NCBI GenBank assembly: GCA_963576475.1
Contig: OY754979.1
Location: forward strand, 31,635,778-31,699,777
Source of the DNA: Molanna angustata
Lineage: Eukaryota; Arthropoda; Insecta; Trichoptera; Molannidae
Direction: 5' to 3'
DNA length: 64,000 nt
Each line of letters opens with the position of its first letter. Positions within the stretch are counted from its first letter, which is position 1. Positions 34,720-45,145 of the stretch are shown here, one piece after another. A program made the position numbers and the translations under genes. A model generated the notes under the pieces. That model searched no databases and had not been told where the DNA came from. It was given only the letters and a program-made list of their open reading frames with translations.

Positions 34720-35095
34720 ATCTTCTTTGTATTTTATACCTGTTGGCCTGTTAAAGTCCTGCGTCAGTTTCCCTCCTGTGACATGGATTGCCAACTGTCC
34801 TTCCATTTCTTGGGAGAACGTCCTGGAGGTCTGCTTTACAGGGGAACATTATCCTTGGCCACTTTGACGTTTTTTGAATCTGTCATTATCGACACGTGTT
34901 CGTTATAAAACATTCATCTCTCCACGATATCGTCAACATCGCAAATCCCTCAGATCTGTGTGTTTCGTACTTTACCACGAAGGGTTTTGCCAGCGATATT
35001 TTCTTCCTTCCTTTCGCTGGTTCGAAGGAGGTTTTTAGTACGGACAGTGTCTGCTCTGGATTCTATTCAGTAGTCATCACAGAATGAACATAAGT
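34720..35095 (-). pseudogene. RTE-like LINE thumb fragment, frameshifted
   Basis: Minus-strand pieces in changing frames: RTKNLLRTSERK, IAGKTLRGKVRNTQI, GICDVDDIVE, SIMTDSKNVKVAKDN and SRPPGRSPKKWKDSW. Their order matches the region between the RT palm and the RW-D module of RTE-like elements. Several frameshifts and stops. Confidence 0.75.
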
Positions 35096-35194
35096 CTTGT
35101 AGATTTGATATCATTTAATGATTCGGCGGATATTTTGTGGTAGTTAATATTAACCATATTTGAATTATAAATTAGCTATAAACCACTTGTTTTT

Positions 35195-35262
35195 TGAGTC
35201 ACTTCGCGACATGTTTCGGAAGCGCTGTCCTTCCATCGACCGGCGTGTCGAGACTAACATGT
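35195..35262 (-). ncRNA. Degenerate hammerhead-like motif of a PLE
   Basis: Minus strand: stem II GGAAG...CTTCC, GAA, palindromic stem III ACATGT (35209-35214), and C at the cleavage position (35208). CGC/GCG begins stem I. The expected CTGATGA is replaced by TCGATGG, so the catalytic core is broken and activity is unlikely. It sits directly 3' of a PLE coding end on the same strand. Confidence 0.65.
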
Positions 35263-35265
35263 TGA

Positions 35266-35600
35266 ATTTGTGTGTATCTGTCTGTGGAGCGAGGGGGGTG
35301 GCAGTTGAGGGTTGGTTGGGTTAGTGGGGGAGGGGAATATTGTGAAGTGTTTTTGTTTTTGATGGGGAATATATTAAGTATTGGAGAAGTGTTATTTATA
35401 AATTTTATGCCGGAATTTATGTGTTTATGTATTATTTAGTGTTTCGTAGTTGTTAAGTCGGTATCCTTTATGTTGTGTTTCGTGTAATAGTTTTAGTTTG
35501 TGGTTATTGAATGAGTGATTAGTTTGGATAATGTGGTTAGCAAATTAGCAAATAGCTTGTAGATTTGAACCATATTTATTATTAATTTTCATGAATGATA
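35266..35600 (-). pseudogene. Penelope-like element ORF C-terminus
   Basis: The minus-strand frame reads NHIIQTNHSFNNHKLKLLHE, then TQHKGYRLNNYETL. This is the pattern closing the GIY-YIG endonuclease region of Penelope-like proteins ('H.F......L........L...E'), and the PLE at 37.6 kb has the equivalent NDHQFN...LESLEIKK. Stops follow. A pyrimidine-rich (minus strand) stretch leads to the hammerhead-like motif. More PLE sequence may extend to about 36170 but could not be read confidently. Confidence 0.65.
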
Positions 35601-36695
35601 TATATTCATGAAATACTTAAAATATTGCGTGTGTGTTTATGTGTGCATAATTGTGTGTCACTGGGAAGTCCTGTGCCGAGGCGTTAATTTGTTCAGTAAC
35701 GTGGCATAAATAGTTGAAGGTGTATATTGTTTTTAGATTAAATTATAGATTTGTTGCTGTAATGAATGTAGGAATTTATTACGTGTGATTTGGTATTATA
35801 ATGTTCCGAACCGATGTTATATATCCTTGATGTTATGTGTATTTTTTTGACTTTGAATTATGTGTTAACAGTTTTGGATAAGTTGGTTGGTGAATTGTAA
35901 TTTGATGGCGTAATATTTGAAATGTCTTTGGCCATGTGTGGTTTGCAACTTGGGTACATTAATTTTATTGGCGATAGAGGATCTTTTCGTTCTTGGGGCT
36001 GTGTATTGTTTAGAATGTTCCCTTGCTAAGGATGTTCATATATACATATATGCTTATATTCTTCTAGATGAAATCTCTCGGACAACCGGATATTGCCGCG
36101 GCTTTTTGTGTCTGTTCGAGTATTTCATCATAAAGATAGTTTTTTTTCATTACGCTAGTACCATAAAGTAGATAAACATAGAAATAATTTTATTTTTCAA
36201 TATACTTTTGTAGTCGACGATGGGTCCAATTCAGTACTAAACTGTTGTTTATTTTTAGTCATATGAAATTCAGTGTTCGAAATAAACTTGAACTCAAAGA
36301 AAGATTTTTTTAAAACTACATTCACATTATGTATCTCGTTTTTACAATTTTCGTTATCGAGGGTATTGGATCGACGCAGCTATGCTTATAAAAAACATGA
36401 ACGAAAATAGACGCATCATCCCAAAATTCTTGGAAAACATGTGATGTGCTTATGAATGAATGACAGTTAAACACATGTCAAACAAAATTCAGCAATACGA
36501 GGCCCCTTGACTCATTATGTTACGAAATCATAAACAGTTTTAAATGAGAAAATATTGTTCTATATGAAAATGTTTTTGAAAAATCTCAAGATTGGATATG
36601 TTTGTTTTTTTATGTATTTTCACACATTATGTACCTACTATATTTTGTATCTTTTGTGAATACTTCATGTAAATGGCAAACGTCGTTAATAAAAT
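35601..36695. other. Interval, possibly more decayed PLE, otherwise unassigned
   Basis: Minus-strand fragments such as LCHVTEQINASAQDFPVTHN look coding but were not matched to a domain. Beyond 36180 I see nothing. Confidence 0.3.
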
Positions 36696-36835
36696 AAAAT
36701 AAATAAGATCGTAGTTATCCGAAGGACGTCAGGGTGTACAAAATAAATAATCATTATTTCAAGACATATAATTTGGAGTACCACAAGGATCAGTCCTGAG
36801 GTCCATTCTATTCATTTTGTTTATCGAGCGATTTT
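36696..36835 (+). pseudogene. LINE reverse transcriptase motif B fragment
   Basis: The frame contains FGVPQGSVLRSILFILFIER, the RT motif B (GVPQGSVLGP-type). The codons before it (RQGVQ) fit the preceding strand-turn. The fragment is broken on both sides. Confidence 0.8.
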
Positions 36836-37193
36836 TTCAATTGAACTATGTTTCAAATTCCAAACTACTACTGCAGAGTATAAAATTTCACTTATTTAGA
36901 AAGTAGCAGTATTTTTCGCCCTAGGTCTAAAATACTTCATCTTTCTATCGCGGAAAAATTACACAACTTTTCTTTATCGCCGCTGATAATTTATTTAAAA
37001 CTTTAACAGAATAATTGGTATTTTAAGTAAACGAAAAAAAAAACTTTGATTTCGCCTACCGGATATATCTCATTAATGTTTGATTTAGCGGATAAAAAAG
37101 GTTGAATACACTTGCAAATTAATTTCTTTTTAATTTATTTGTATCTTTTAATAAAGATCATTTTTTTTAATCCTACACTGATTTATTGTTTCA

Positions 37194-37421
37194 GTTTTTA
37201 TTTTATTTTATTTAATTCTGGGAACAGACAGTTATATGCAGCTTGTGGGAAAACAAAAAAAAAACAATACAATATATAGAAAACCAGTAAAGTTCCCTAA
37301 TGCTTTTATACAATCAAAATAAAAATAATGGCTAGATAATGCGAGTGATCTTTACAATAGAAAATATAAAATAAAAAAAAAATATTTTCAAATGTTTGAA
37401 TGTTAACTTTGTGGTTCATAT
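37194..37421 (-). mobile_element. Probable LINE 3' untranslated tail
   Basis: An ATTTTATTTTATTTAATT tail in minus orientation at 37199-37215 precedes AT-rich sequence. It has the same tail style as 33.29 and 38.28 kb. Assigned on tail only. Confidence 0.35.
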
Positions 37422-37470
37422 TTAACAAATTAAATTTAAAGATATAACTTTGTATTAACCACGTTTTTTG

Positions 37471-37529
37471 GTTGAAACGATGCGACCGGTTTCGGAACTA
37501 ACCGTTCCCTCATCAGGCTAACTTTCAAC
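37471..37529 (-). ncRNA. Type I hammerhead ribozyme in the 3' arm of the PLE
   Basis: Same structure as 37925-37983, read on the minus strand, with the same orientation as the PLE frame. Core CTGATGA is at 37510-37516, stem III ACCGGT at 37485-37490, and the predicted cleavage lies between 37484 and 37483. Confidence 0.9.
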
Positions 37530-37563
37530 TGAAACAGAATGTGACGACGTGCTTACAAGAAAT

Positions 37564-37831
37564 CTATGGGGGCGGAGGTAGAGGTAGGGTGGGGCTACTT
37601 AGGGTTGGGTCTTGTGCAGGGTGGGTCCGATTGGCTGAAGGATTAGAAGTAAAAGGAAACATATTTAATAATGGACTGAAAGATAAATTTAACTGATTGT
37701 TTATTATGTTCTGTTTTGAATTAATACACTTTTTAATTTCTAGCGACTCTAAATTATCAAGACGGAGACCTACTTTGTTGACGTGTAAAATTTTTGTTCC
37801 CGATTGCATATTAAATTGATGATCATTAAGT
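37564..37831 (-). pseudogene. Penelope-like ORF C-terminal end (GIY-YIG side)
   Basis: The minus-strand frame continues to TAG at 37564-37566. It reads VLNDHQFNMQSGTKILHVNK, LRLDNLESLEIKKCINSKQN, NLSFSPLLN, then a Pro/Thr/Ser-rich tail ending LPPPP. This matches the closing segment of PLE proteins after the GIY-YIG nuclease. The reverse transcriptase and the nuclease catalytic residues are missing by 5' truncation. The last codons lie inside the 3' arm, so the arm encodes the proline-rich tail. Not functional alone. Confidence 0.8.
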
Positions 37832-37924
37832 ACCCTGCACAAGACCCAACCCTAAGTAGCCCCACCCTACCTCTACCTCCGCCCCCATAGATTTCTTGTA
37901 AGCACGTCGTCACATTCTGTTTCA

Positions 37925-37983
37925 GTTGAAAGTTAGCCTGATGAGGGAACGGTTAGTTCCGAAACCGGTCGCATCGTTTCAAC
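37925..37983 (+). ncRNA. Type I hammerhead ribozyme in the inverted arm of the PLE
   Basis: Stem I is GTTGAAA (37925-37931) paired with TTTCAAC (37977-37983), an internal loop GTTA/ATCG, then GC/GC. The core CTGATGA (37938-37944) is followed by stem II GGAAC-GGTTA-GTTCC, GAA and palindromic stem III ACCGGT (37964-37969). C is at the cleavage position (37970). The consensus fits throughout, including the internal loop in stem I that usually contacts loop II. Confidence 0.9.
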
Positions 37984-38234
37984 CAAAAAACGTGGTTAAT
38001 ACAAAGTTATATCTTTAAATTTAATTTGTTAAAAAAAAAATACTTATTCATTACTAATTTGGCGTAAAAACATCTATAGGACAGGAAGGGAGAGGGAATA
38101 GAGGGATAGGAATAACCTTGAAGATTTTCAAGACATATTTCAAAATATGTCTTGCAAGATTTTACAAAAACAACATAGTCATTTGCATATATTATGCATA
38201 AATTTCTCGAATCAAGCGTGTGTAGAAATACTTT

Positions 38235-38900
38235 TCTAAAACTAAGAATTACATGCAATGTTCTATGTTTTTTATTTTTTATTTTATTTTATTTCCGGGA
38301 AATTTACAGTATAATAACATTTATTATATAGATGCATTAGTATTAGACTAAAACCAATAACAAATTTCTACATTATTGACAATAACTTTTGACTGCTGTG
38401 CTTACATACTTAAAACTACATATGAAAAACATTTATATCTGAATGATAGTGCATGAGTGTATGTATGTGTGTACGTATGAGTGTAAGGATGTGTATATGT
38501 GTGTGAGTGTGTCTATATAAGTGTAAGAGAGAATGTATAGGTACCCGGAAGCTCCCATTGTTTACTCCAATTAATCTCGATACTTCAATCATCCAGTGAA
38601 TTTCAATCATTATTACTTGAACTGATGGCAGGTGAAAATGAGTTAGGTCCTAAAAGAAAAATATCGATATCCAGATGTTCGTGATTATAAGTGTTCATCA
38701 TGCGTATGAGGGGTGCGTTTTTCGTGTAAGTAACAAAAGTGGGCTTCGCGTACGACGCGATGGGACGTTGATGGAGAGAAGTTCAGGAATTTCAGGACAG
38801 TCAATTGCATTGTGTATGATATTATATAATGTTTTCATATCAATCAAAGACCGTCTCTGTTCTAACGTCGACCGACAGGCCGACAAATTAAAGACATTAA
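38235..38900 (-). pseudogene. CR1/Jockey-group LINE 3' end
   Basis: The minus-strand frame includes RRSLIDMKTLYNIIHNAIDC, PEIPELLSINVPSRRTRSPL and LLLTRKTHPSYA, a C-terminal region also glimpsed at 12.5 kb (LIDCPEL). The 3' untranslated region contains GTGTGTATGT-type repeats and ends in an A-rich tail at 38262-38292. Confidence 0.7.
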
Positions 38901-39510
38901 TTATTAAAATAATTAATGTTTCCTTTACTAAATTTAAGCTAGAAGCATGTGTTTAAGAAAGCACCAGCTCTTTGCTTACACAATAAAAATACTTTGAATA
39001 CTAGATCAATAATGCCTTATAATAATAATAAATAGTTGGGAAAATTCCAAAGTTAATAATGGGTGTATTTAACTTGAACCTTCTGTTTCATTTATTCGTA
39101 AAGCAAAATTTGCATTAAATTTTGAGGGTTGGAGCATCTTCACAACGTTAAATATTTAACTTTTATTTAAGGCCGGTTCTGGCTGGAGTTTCTGGGTATA
39201 CAATACATACTTTTGTGTCTGCACGGAGAGAAACTCGAGAAAGTTGATCGGAGATGTCTCGAGAGTAAAATATTGTACGACTCTGAACTGAGATTGATCT
39301 GTGTAAGTACAATCAGGACTGGATCTTTAGTGTTTTTGAAAATACATTTATTTTCAAATTGATAGACACGTGAATATGCACCTACACATACATTTTCGTA
39401 CATACATAATACTGGTTTTACCCAGTGACAGGAGGAAGGAAAAGAAGGAATATTTGCCTACCTCTCCTGGTGTGGTTCAGAATTAAATTTTCCCAATGCC
39501 TCCTGATGCT
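38901..39510. other. Interval with no recognised feature
   Basis: No supported feature. Confidence 0.35.
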
Positions 39511-39516
39511 CACCTC

Positions 39517-39935
39517 ACACAATATTTATTTATTTATTTATTTATTTATACATCTTTTTGTACATAATATAAACAATTATAATTGTACACTGGCGCGCTT
39601 ATTGCCATTAGGCAATTTCTTCCAACCAACCAGATTACAAAGTATGACAACATTGTGTATGTACAACAGCAAATAAAAAAGAGTAAAAGAAATCAAAGAA
39701 AATACGTATAACACTTAAATACTATTAAAACAAAAAAATAAATTATAATTCATAGCAAGAAAAAGGATATGGTAATGACAGGAGAGGAAATCGGGATCAG
39801 GTGTTCAAGGATAAATATTCCTTCTTTAGTTTTTTCTTGAAAATACTAAGATTCACAGACACTAAACTGATAAGTTAGATGGCGATGTTTGATTTGAATG
39901 AATTATTTAACAAGGCTATCTGATCCGTATGCCGG
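39517..39935 (-). pseudogene. LINE C-terminus and 3' tail
   Basis: Minus strand: a C-terminal frame ending VSVNLSIFKKKLKKEYLSLN then stop, followed by GGTTGGAAGAAATTGCC, TAATGGCAATAAG and an (AAAT)n tail at 39517-39545. The tail module matches the SINE at 26.66 kb. Confidence 0.7.
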
Positions 39936-39969
39936 CCTAACTGAAAAAAAAAAATTCAGTTAGGCCGGC
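39931..39969. repeat. Perfect 15-bp hairpin with A9 loop
   Basis: GCCGGCCTAACTGAA (39931-39945), nine A, TTCAGTTAGGCCGGC (39955-39969). The GC-rich stem stands out from its AT-rich surroundings. Confidence 0.9.
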
Positions 39970-40221
39970 TTCAGTTATTAAATTTGCAATTTTATTAATT
40001 ATTTTATTGTATTAAAATTGAGACAAAAAATTTGAAAATAAGAATCTCAAAGCTTCCAAGTGTCTTTTTTAGTCTTAATACAACCATTTTTCACCGAAAT
40101 ACAGCCTGTCAAAAATCACAAAAAAATTAGTAATTTTTTGCTCCCTTAATTTTTAAGTAGTTAAATTATCTGCCTACATTAATAGGTGAAGCCAAGCCAA
40201 AAATTTTATTCTTTACTATTG

Positions 40222-40445
40222 AAATAGTGCTTCCATTCTTTTAAATCATTGTTATCGAGTGTCCCGTAAGAGCCGGGTAATCGAAAATACAACAGGCAAC
40301 AAAAACATCTCACATAGTTCAGCAATGAGGTTCACCACCGATTCTGAATGTAGTACATTTATTGGTGAAACGAGACTGGTGTGTGGGTATAAATAGATGT
40401 GTTGTTCTCCCTTTTATAAGGCAATGCACACCCGGAATGAATGAA
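40222..40445 (-). repeat. GEPHC-family dispersed repeat, longer copy
   Basis: Inverted match to 45460-45760, including CGAAAATACAACAGGCAACA, AGTTCAGCAATGAGGTTCACC, ACGAGACTGGTGTGTGGGTA and the CCCGTAAGAGCCGGGTAATC block. Confidence 0.65.
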
Positions 40446-40454
40446 CTATTGAAA

Positions 40455-40574
40455 CCAGATACATTTTCATTAACCCCCACTTACAACTTGTGAACCCCCG
40501 TATTTATTTCACGCCAACGTAGACCCCCGTCGAGTTTCCCGTGGACCCATGGGGGTCCACCTGGACCACTTTGG
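40455..40574 (-). mobile_element. hAT transposon terminus
   Basis: Reading in reverse from 40574: CAGTGATTCCCAAAGTGGTC, a typical hAT/Charlie-type 5' terminus. GGACCCCCATGGGTCC and repeated GGGGGT motifs toward 40460 fit subterminal repeats. Only one end is present. Confidence 0.7.
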
Positions 40575-40937
40575 GAATCACTGATATAAATAATTCAATA
40601 CTTAACTCACCAGAATTTGACGTATTCCAATGTTCTTACTGCTAAGTTCTTTAATGATATGTGATTTGTTTGTGAATATGAACTTTTTAATGTAAGTACC
40701 CAAAGTAGATAATATTTGTAAAAAAACTGTCTATTTTACAAATTTTCAAACATAACATTTTACAAAAATTTGAAAAAAATAAGTCTCTGCGTTTCCAAAA
40801 CGATTTTAAAATACCCAAATGTAATACAGGACAATTGCAAAACAACTACATTTATATGGGAATAAAATGTTTCAATTGATAAAAGAATTTAAACAAAAAT
40901 TAAAATTGCACTTAACATTCTAAAATAGCAGTTTTCG

Positions 40938-41950
40938 ATTTTTTTTTATTATTGAAACCAAACAAAATATAACAATATACAAACAATAAAAATATTAAAA
41001 AAAAAGTACAATTTAAATAAGTTATATTATATTTTTTTATCGTATTTTTGGTATACACCACCTCACTAGGCTAAGCCTGTACCGAGGTGGCAGAATTTTT
41101 TTTTTTTGCGTTGTATCTGACAGAAAAAAATATTAAACTTGTATTTAAGTAAAACTTGTTATAAAATATACCTATTATAAAATAAAAATATAAACTATTT
41201 TAGCTTGATCATGTTTCCGCAGTATATAATGCCCTTGTTTCTAATCCATGTTTCTATCGTTTTCTTGTATTTAAAATTATTCATCAACTGTATGTCCGTT
41301 ATTTCACTTTTTATCTTATTAAAAATTTTTGGAGCTAAATAATAGTAATGTCTTTGTCCGAATGTCGTGTTTGTCTTTGGAGTCATGAGAAAATTCCTGC
41401 GTGTCGTCTCGTAATTGTGTTGCGGTGTAATGTGAATTGTTTTATCTTTATGAAAATGTATAGAAATAATTTTGATATATAACTGTGGAATGTTGAAAAC
41501 TGGAAAATCATTAAATAATTGAACTGTTGGATATGTTAATGGTTTTTTTATTAAAACCTTAATTAAAGCTTTTTGTGCTTTAATAAGAGGATCCATATTA
41601 ATTTTAGCAGCGCCACCCCAACCAATCATTCCGTGTGTTATAATCGATTGAGCTAACGCGTAATATATTGTTTTTAAGTCTTTTTTAGTCATTATGTTGC
41701 GAATGTTCTTAAAAATATAAATAAGCCTTCTTAGTTTACCTGCAACTGTGTTTATTTGATCTATCCATCTTAAGTTGTGATCAATGTAGATACCCAAATA
41801 TTTATATAATGGAGTCCTTGTCAGTGGTTTGCAAAAGCAACTTTGCTCGTGAGTACAGTCATGTATGATTAAATTTTTGTCTTGGCTAGGTTGCCGTCTA
41901 TTTTGTTGTTTCATTTGTTTCAATTTCCAGTATTTTCTGATTTTCATTTT
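40938..41950 (-). pseudogene. LINE reverse transcriptase C-terminal part, internally deleted copy
   Basis: An open frame (41195-41947) of about 250 codons starts abruptly before YKYLGIYIDHNLRWIDQINT. It then reads VAGKLRRLIYIFKNIRNIMT, HGMIGWGGAAK and AQKALIKVLIKKPLTYPTVQ. This is the region after RT motif C in CR1/Jockey-group LINEs. The fingers, palm and endonuclease are absent. The 3' untranslated region contains hairpin CCACCTC...GAGGTGG (41058-41091) and a T-rich (A tail) end near 40940-40950. A short upstream minus frame (MDNIDDSNIPKHIF...) may be the start of an ORF1 fused by deletion. Confidence 0.8.
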
Positions 41951-43395
41951 TGAATATGTGTTTTGGTATATTTGAATCGTCTATATTATCCATTTTTCAA
42001 TTATTTTCATGTTTTTCCTTTTTTTTGGTTTGAATATGTATTCTGATATGTTTTCTCATTTGTATATTCCTCTTTTTCATTTATTTTCAAATTTTAATGT
42101 TTATTTGATTTTTTGTTCAGTTGTGATTTGATTTAATTACTTTTATGCTGACTTGCTTTGTATTTATATTTTTTTATTTTTTTATACGTGATTCTCTCAT
42201 CAAGCACAATATTGCAATCTTTTTGATGAGGTACTGCAAGGAAAAATATGTCAAATTATTATTACTAGTGAATTTAATAAATGTTAAATAATGTTAAATA
42301 AATAAAAAAAATATATTTTCAAGTAATATTATGTTTACCTCGGCTGCAGGATGAAACTTTATCTATTACAGAAACACAATATATTGTATTTTCATCCTGC
42401 AACTGATGGTATGGCCTATATCAGCGGAGACTTATAATTGGCTGTTTAATTATTATCTTAATTGTAAAACTGTAATGTATAGCTGTTAGTCTCACAAAAA
42501 AATTGTAAATACATAAATAGATATATCTCGTGCTGGAATTTTCAGTTTCAATTTAAAAACCTAATAATTATATAGTGCTGGACATTTTCGACAGTCGCAG
42601 AGTTCACGGCATATAATAATGTCGCGACAAAACAGGAGAATTGTATTCAAGAGGACACGGCTAACAAATTAGACGTAAAATGTCTTGAATTCATTAAATT
42701 AATAAAACCTTCTAAATCACCAACACTCAACCATTTGTTATTAAATTATTATTACTACCTACAGTGTAAACGAAGCTTGAGTTTGTAATTATTCGTGCTT
42801 ATTTGTTCGATATGAATGTTGTAAGTAAATTTATGGGACGAATATGTTGGTTGGTTGAAAACCTTTGTATGTAGGTACATATGTAACTCTGTATTGTGTG
42901 GACTGTAAATTTACTGTAAGGAAGATTTGACACTGCGAACAAAACATGAGAACCTCTTTGATTCATTTATGTTATTATTAGGATGTATTCCTTTTGTTAA
43001 TTATACAGACATGACAAAATGTCTTTGGGAAAAGACGTATTATTTATATGTAATACAAACTAAACGAGGGAACGACAGGGCAAGTGTAACAGTCAGTTTC
43101 AAAGCTTATATATTTTGAATTCACGGTCAAAACCCGTGTCTTTAAAAACATACATAAGATACATTATTTGAACTATAATAAATTGAACATCAATATTTAT
43201 TTACTTATAAACTTAACGTTATTTGGGGCCTTAGAAATAAAAATACAGATTATAGTAAATGATGAAAGGTAGGAGGGAGCCAAATATTTTATATGAATTA
43301 ATAATAATCTCAGTTATGAGTTTATAATAAAAAATCTTAATTTTATGTTTATAATAAGAGCCATACCGCTTTCGACGGTTAAACTATTTAAAAAC
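41951..43395. other. Interval with no recognised gene
   Basis: 42000-42200 is T-rich and may be LINE 5' sequence in minus orientation. The rest shows no domain. A 63-codon frame at 42927-43118 has none. Confidence 0.4.
42346..42405. repeat. Inverted repeat TGCAGGATGAAA / TTTCATCCTGCA
   Basis: A perfect 12-bp inverted repeat spaced by about 35 bp, with an inner CAATATATTG palindrome in the spacer. It may be a remnant MITE or a regulatory hairpin. Confidence 0.6.
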
Positions 43396-43397
43396 TA

Positions 43398-43631
43398 GAT
43401 TTATATTTCGTCTTACGAGGACATTTTGAAGACTCTGACATTTTAAGTGTTCGATATAGTAGATTTATATTTCGTATTACGAGGACATTTTGAAAACCAT
43501 GACATTTTAAGTGTTCTATATGATGGTAGATTGCTTTTTCGTTCTATGAGAACATTTTAAAGATTATAACAGTTTACGTGTTCGATATGGTTGATTGCTA
43601 TTTCGTCTAACGAGTACATTATAAAGACTAT
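43398..43631 (+). repeat. 64-67-bp minisatellite, about 3.6 units
   Basis: Units start at 43398, 43462, 43529 and 43593 (GATT.ATATTTCGT.TTACGAGGACATTTT). The last unit is cut off exactly where the MITE at 43632 begins. Confidence 0.85.
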
Positions 43632-44205
43632 GGGCCGGTATTACAGTCTCAGTTTAAGAGCTAAACTCAAGTTTTACAAAAATATAGCGTATTACAGTGT
43701 CCGTTTAGGCCTAATCTTCCCTCAAATACGACTAAAACGACAAATATTTAACTCTACGTTTCTGGCAGATTAAGTACTTAACGGTGAGTCAACTGTCATT
43801 TCTCGCCTCGTTGCTAGGCAACGCGTGCAGTTTCAGTGTTCTATCACTAGAGGCGTTAGTTGTATCGACGGTGGCGCCACACAACAAAACAAACTGACAG
43901 CCATATTGAAACGAACATGGGCATTTAAAAGCATTATTTTGGTGAAAAAAAATAAATTTACCACCTTGGATAGTAAAAAAATAGTATTTCAAGTCGTAGC
44001 GTCCCGTTTTGTAGTTCGTATTATTTGAGGTTATTTAAAATTTGACGGATAATAACCACAGAAAAAGTAAAATATGTCTGTAATTGAAGATCTAGTAACT
44101 GACATGTCATATTGCACTGTAATCCGGAAATGGATTCAATCTCCCCTTAACATTAATCATGATTAACAAACTCAATGAGTTGAGGGCCAACTGTAATACC
44201 GGGCC
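43632..44205. mobile_element. 574-bp MITE, GGCC..TATTACAGT termini
   Basis: Left end GGGCCGGTATTACAGT and right end ACTGTAATACCGGGCC are inverted copies with one mismatch. Target duplication is unclear (flanks CTAT and AATG). A 67-codon frame inside lacks transposase motifs. Confidence 0.7.
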
Positions 44206-44261
44206 AATGACAGCTTAGGTAAATGTTCGACGAGATGGATATTAGTGTTTTTTGATTGTGG

Positions 44262-44325
44262 AAAGTCATGATTTCACAATTTTTAAGCGTATTTTTTTAC
44301 ATCAATTTCTCAACAATAGTTGGCG
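44262..44325 (+). repeat. Repeat 'X' start-like fragment
   Basis: GGAAAGTCATGATTTCACAA, TTTTTAAGCGTATTTTTTTA, CATCAATTTCTCAACA: same order as 34185-34240. Confidence 0.5.
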
Positions 44326-44581
44326 CAGATGTTAGACAACTGGCTCCGTAAAAAAGAGTATTTTGCACCATATCTCGACAAGGAACTGCACTATATAATT
44401 ATTACGTTTTTTTTTGCAGATAAAGTTCAAGAAAGTCGATCTTATGGCATACCTACATAAGTCAATTTCGTATTTTTATGTGTTGTGACACTCTCGTTGC
44501 CAATGCGCGATATGTGCAGATGAACCATAAACGATATAGGTATACTTTAAGCGAATCAGTTTCAGTTTAACCAAGGAAAGT

Positions 44582-44840
44582 TTACTTACTTACTTACTCA
44601 GCCTCTTCTTGAGTCCAGTATTGGACAAAGGCATCCCGATTTGACTTCCACTGGTCTCTATCCTGTGCCATCCTTCGCCATTCAGGACCTGCCACTTTTT
44701 TGATGTCATCGGACCATCTGGTCTGGGGCCTTCCCACGCTTCTGTTTACCGTTCTTGGCCTCCAGTCCATCACAATTTTTGTCCATCGTCCATCTGACAT
44801 CCGAGATACATGACCCGACCAACTCCACTTTAACTTTTAG
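44582..44840 (-). pseudogene. RTE-like LINE C-terminal end
   Basis: The minus-strand frame reads KLKWSWSGHVSRMSDGRWTK, IVMDWRPRTVNRSVGRPQTR, WSDDIKKVAGPEWRRMAQDR and QYWTQEEAE-stop, followed by an AAGTAAGTAAGTAA tail. It is the best-preserved RTE tail in the window. The upstream RT is missing. Confidence 0.85.
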
Positions 44841-44854
44841 GAAAGTTTATTTAT

Positions 44855-45145
44855 TTTTTTATTATTGATACCAAAAATACAAAATTACAATATCAGAGGT
44901 CTAGTGTGGTGATATATTCCATGTAACTTTTAAGTGTTTATAATCTTATACCAATTTGTTATATATTATATAATGTTAAAATTTATATGTGATACCTAAT
45001 TTGTATTTTTTCTTGAATATAATAAAAAAAAGTACAAAAAAAAATAAATATCAGAAAAATTTTAATTATTACAGATCAAATATATGGGTTGGTTTATACC
45101 ACCTCACTAGGCCAGGCCTGTTCCGAGGTGGTTAGAATAGTTACA
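44855..45145 (-). mobile_element. LINE 3' untranslated region, same family as 41 kb
   Basis: In the same orientation it carries hairpin CCACCTCACTAGGC / GCCTGTTCCGAGGTGG (45100-45131) and a T-rich (A tail) end at 44855-44870 (TTTATTATTGATACC), as at 40938-41095. It is severely 5'-truncated, with no coding part. Confidence 0.7.

Larger units (their letters stand above)
37422..38032 (-). mobile_element. 5'-truncated Penelope-like element with inverted 201-bp arms
   Basis: Two inverted arms, 37422-37622 and 37832-38032, appear identical base for base. They enclose 209 bp of PLE coding sequence. Penelope-like elements typically carry terminal repeats (pLTRs), one often inverted and upstream of a truncated body, and type I hammerheads in them. 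All three features are present. The sense strand is minus: inverted arm, coding end, then 3' arm. The inner junction is at GCAGGGT, present in both arms. The near-perfect identity suggests a recent insertion. Confidence 0.88.
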
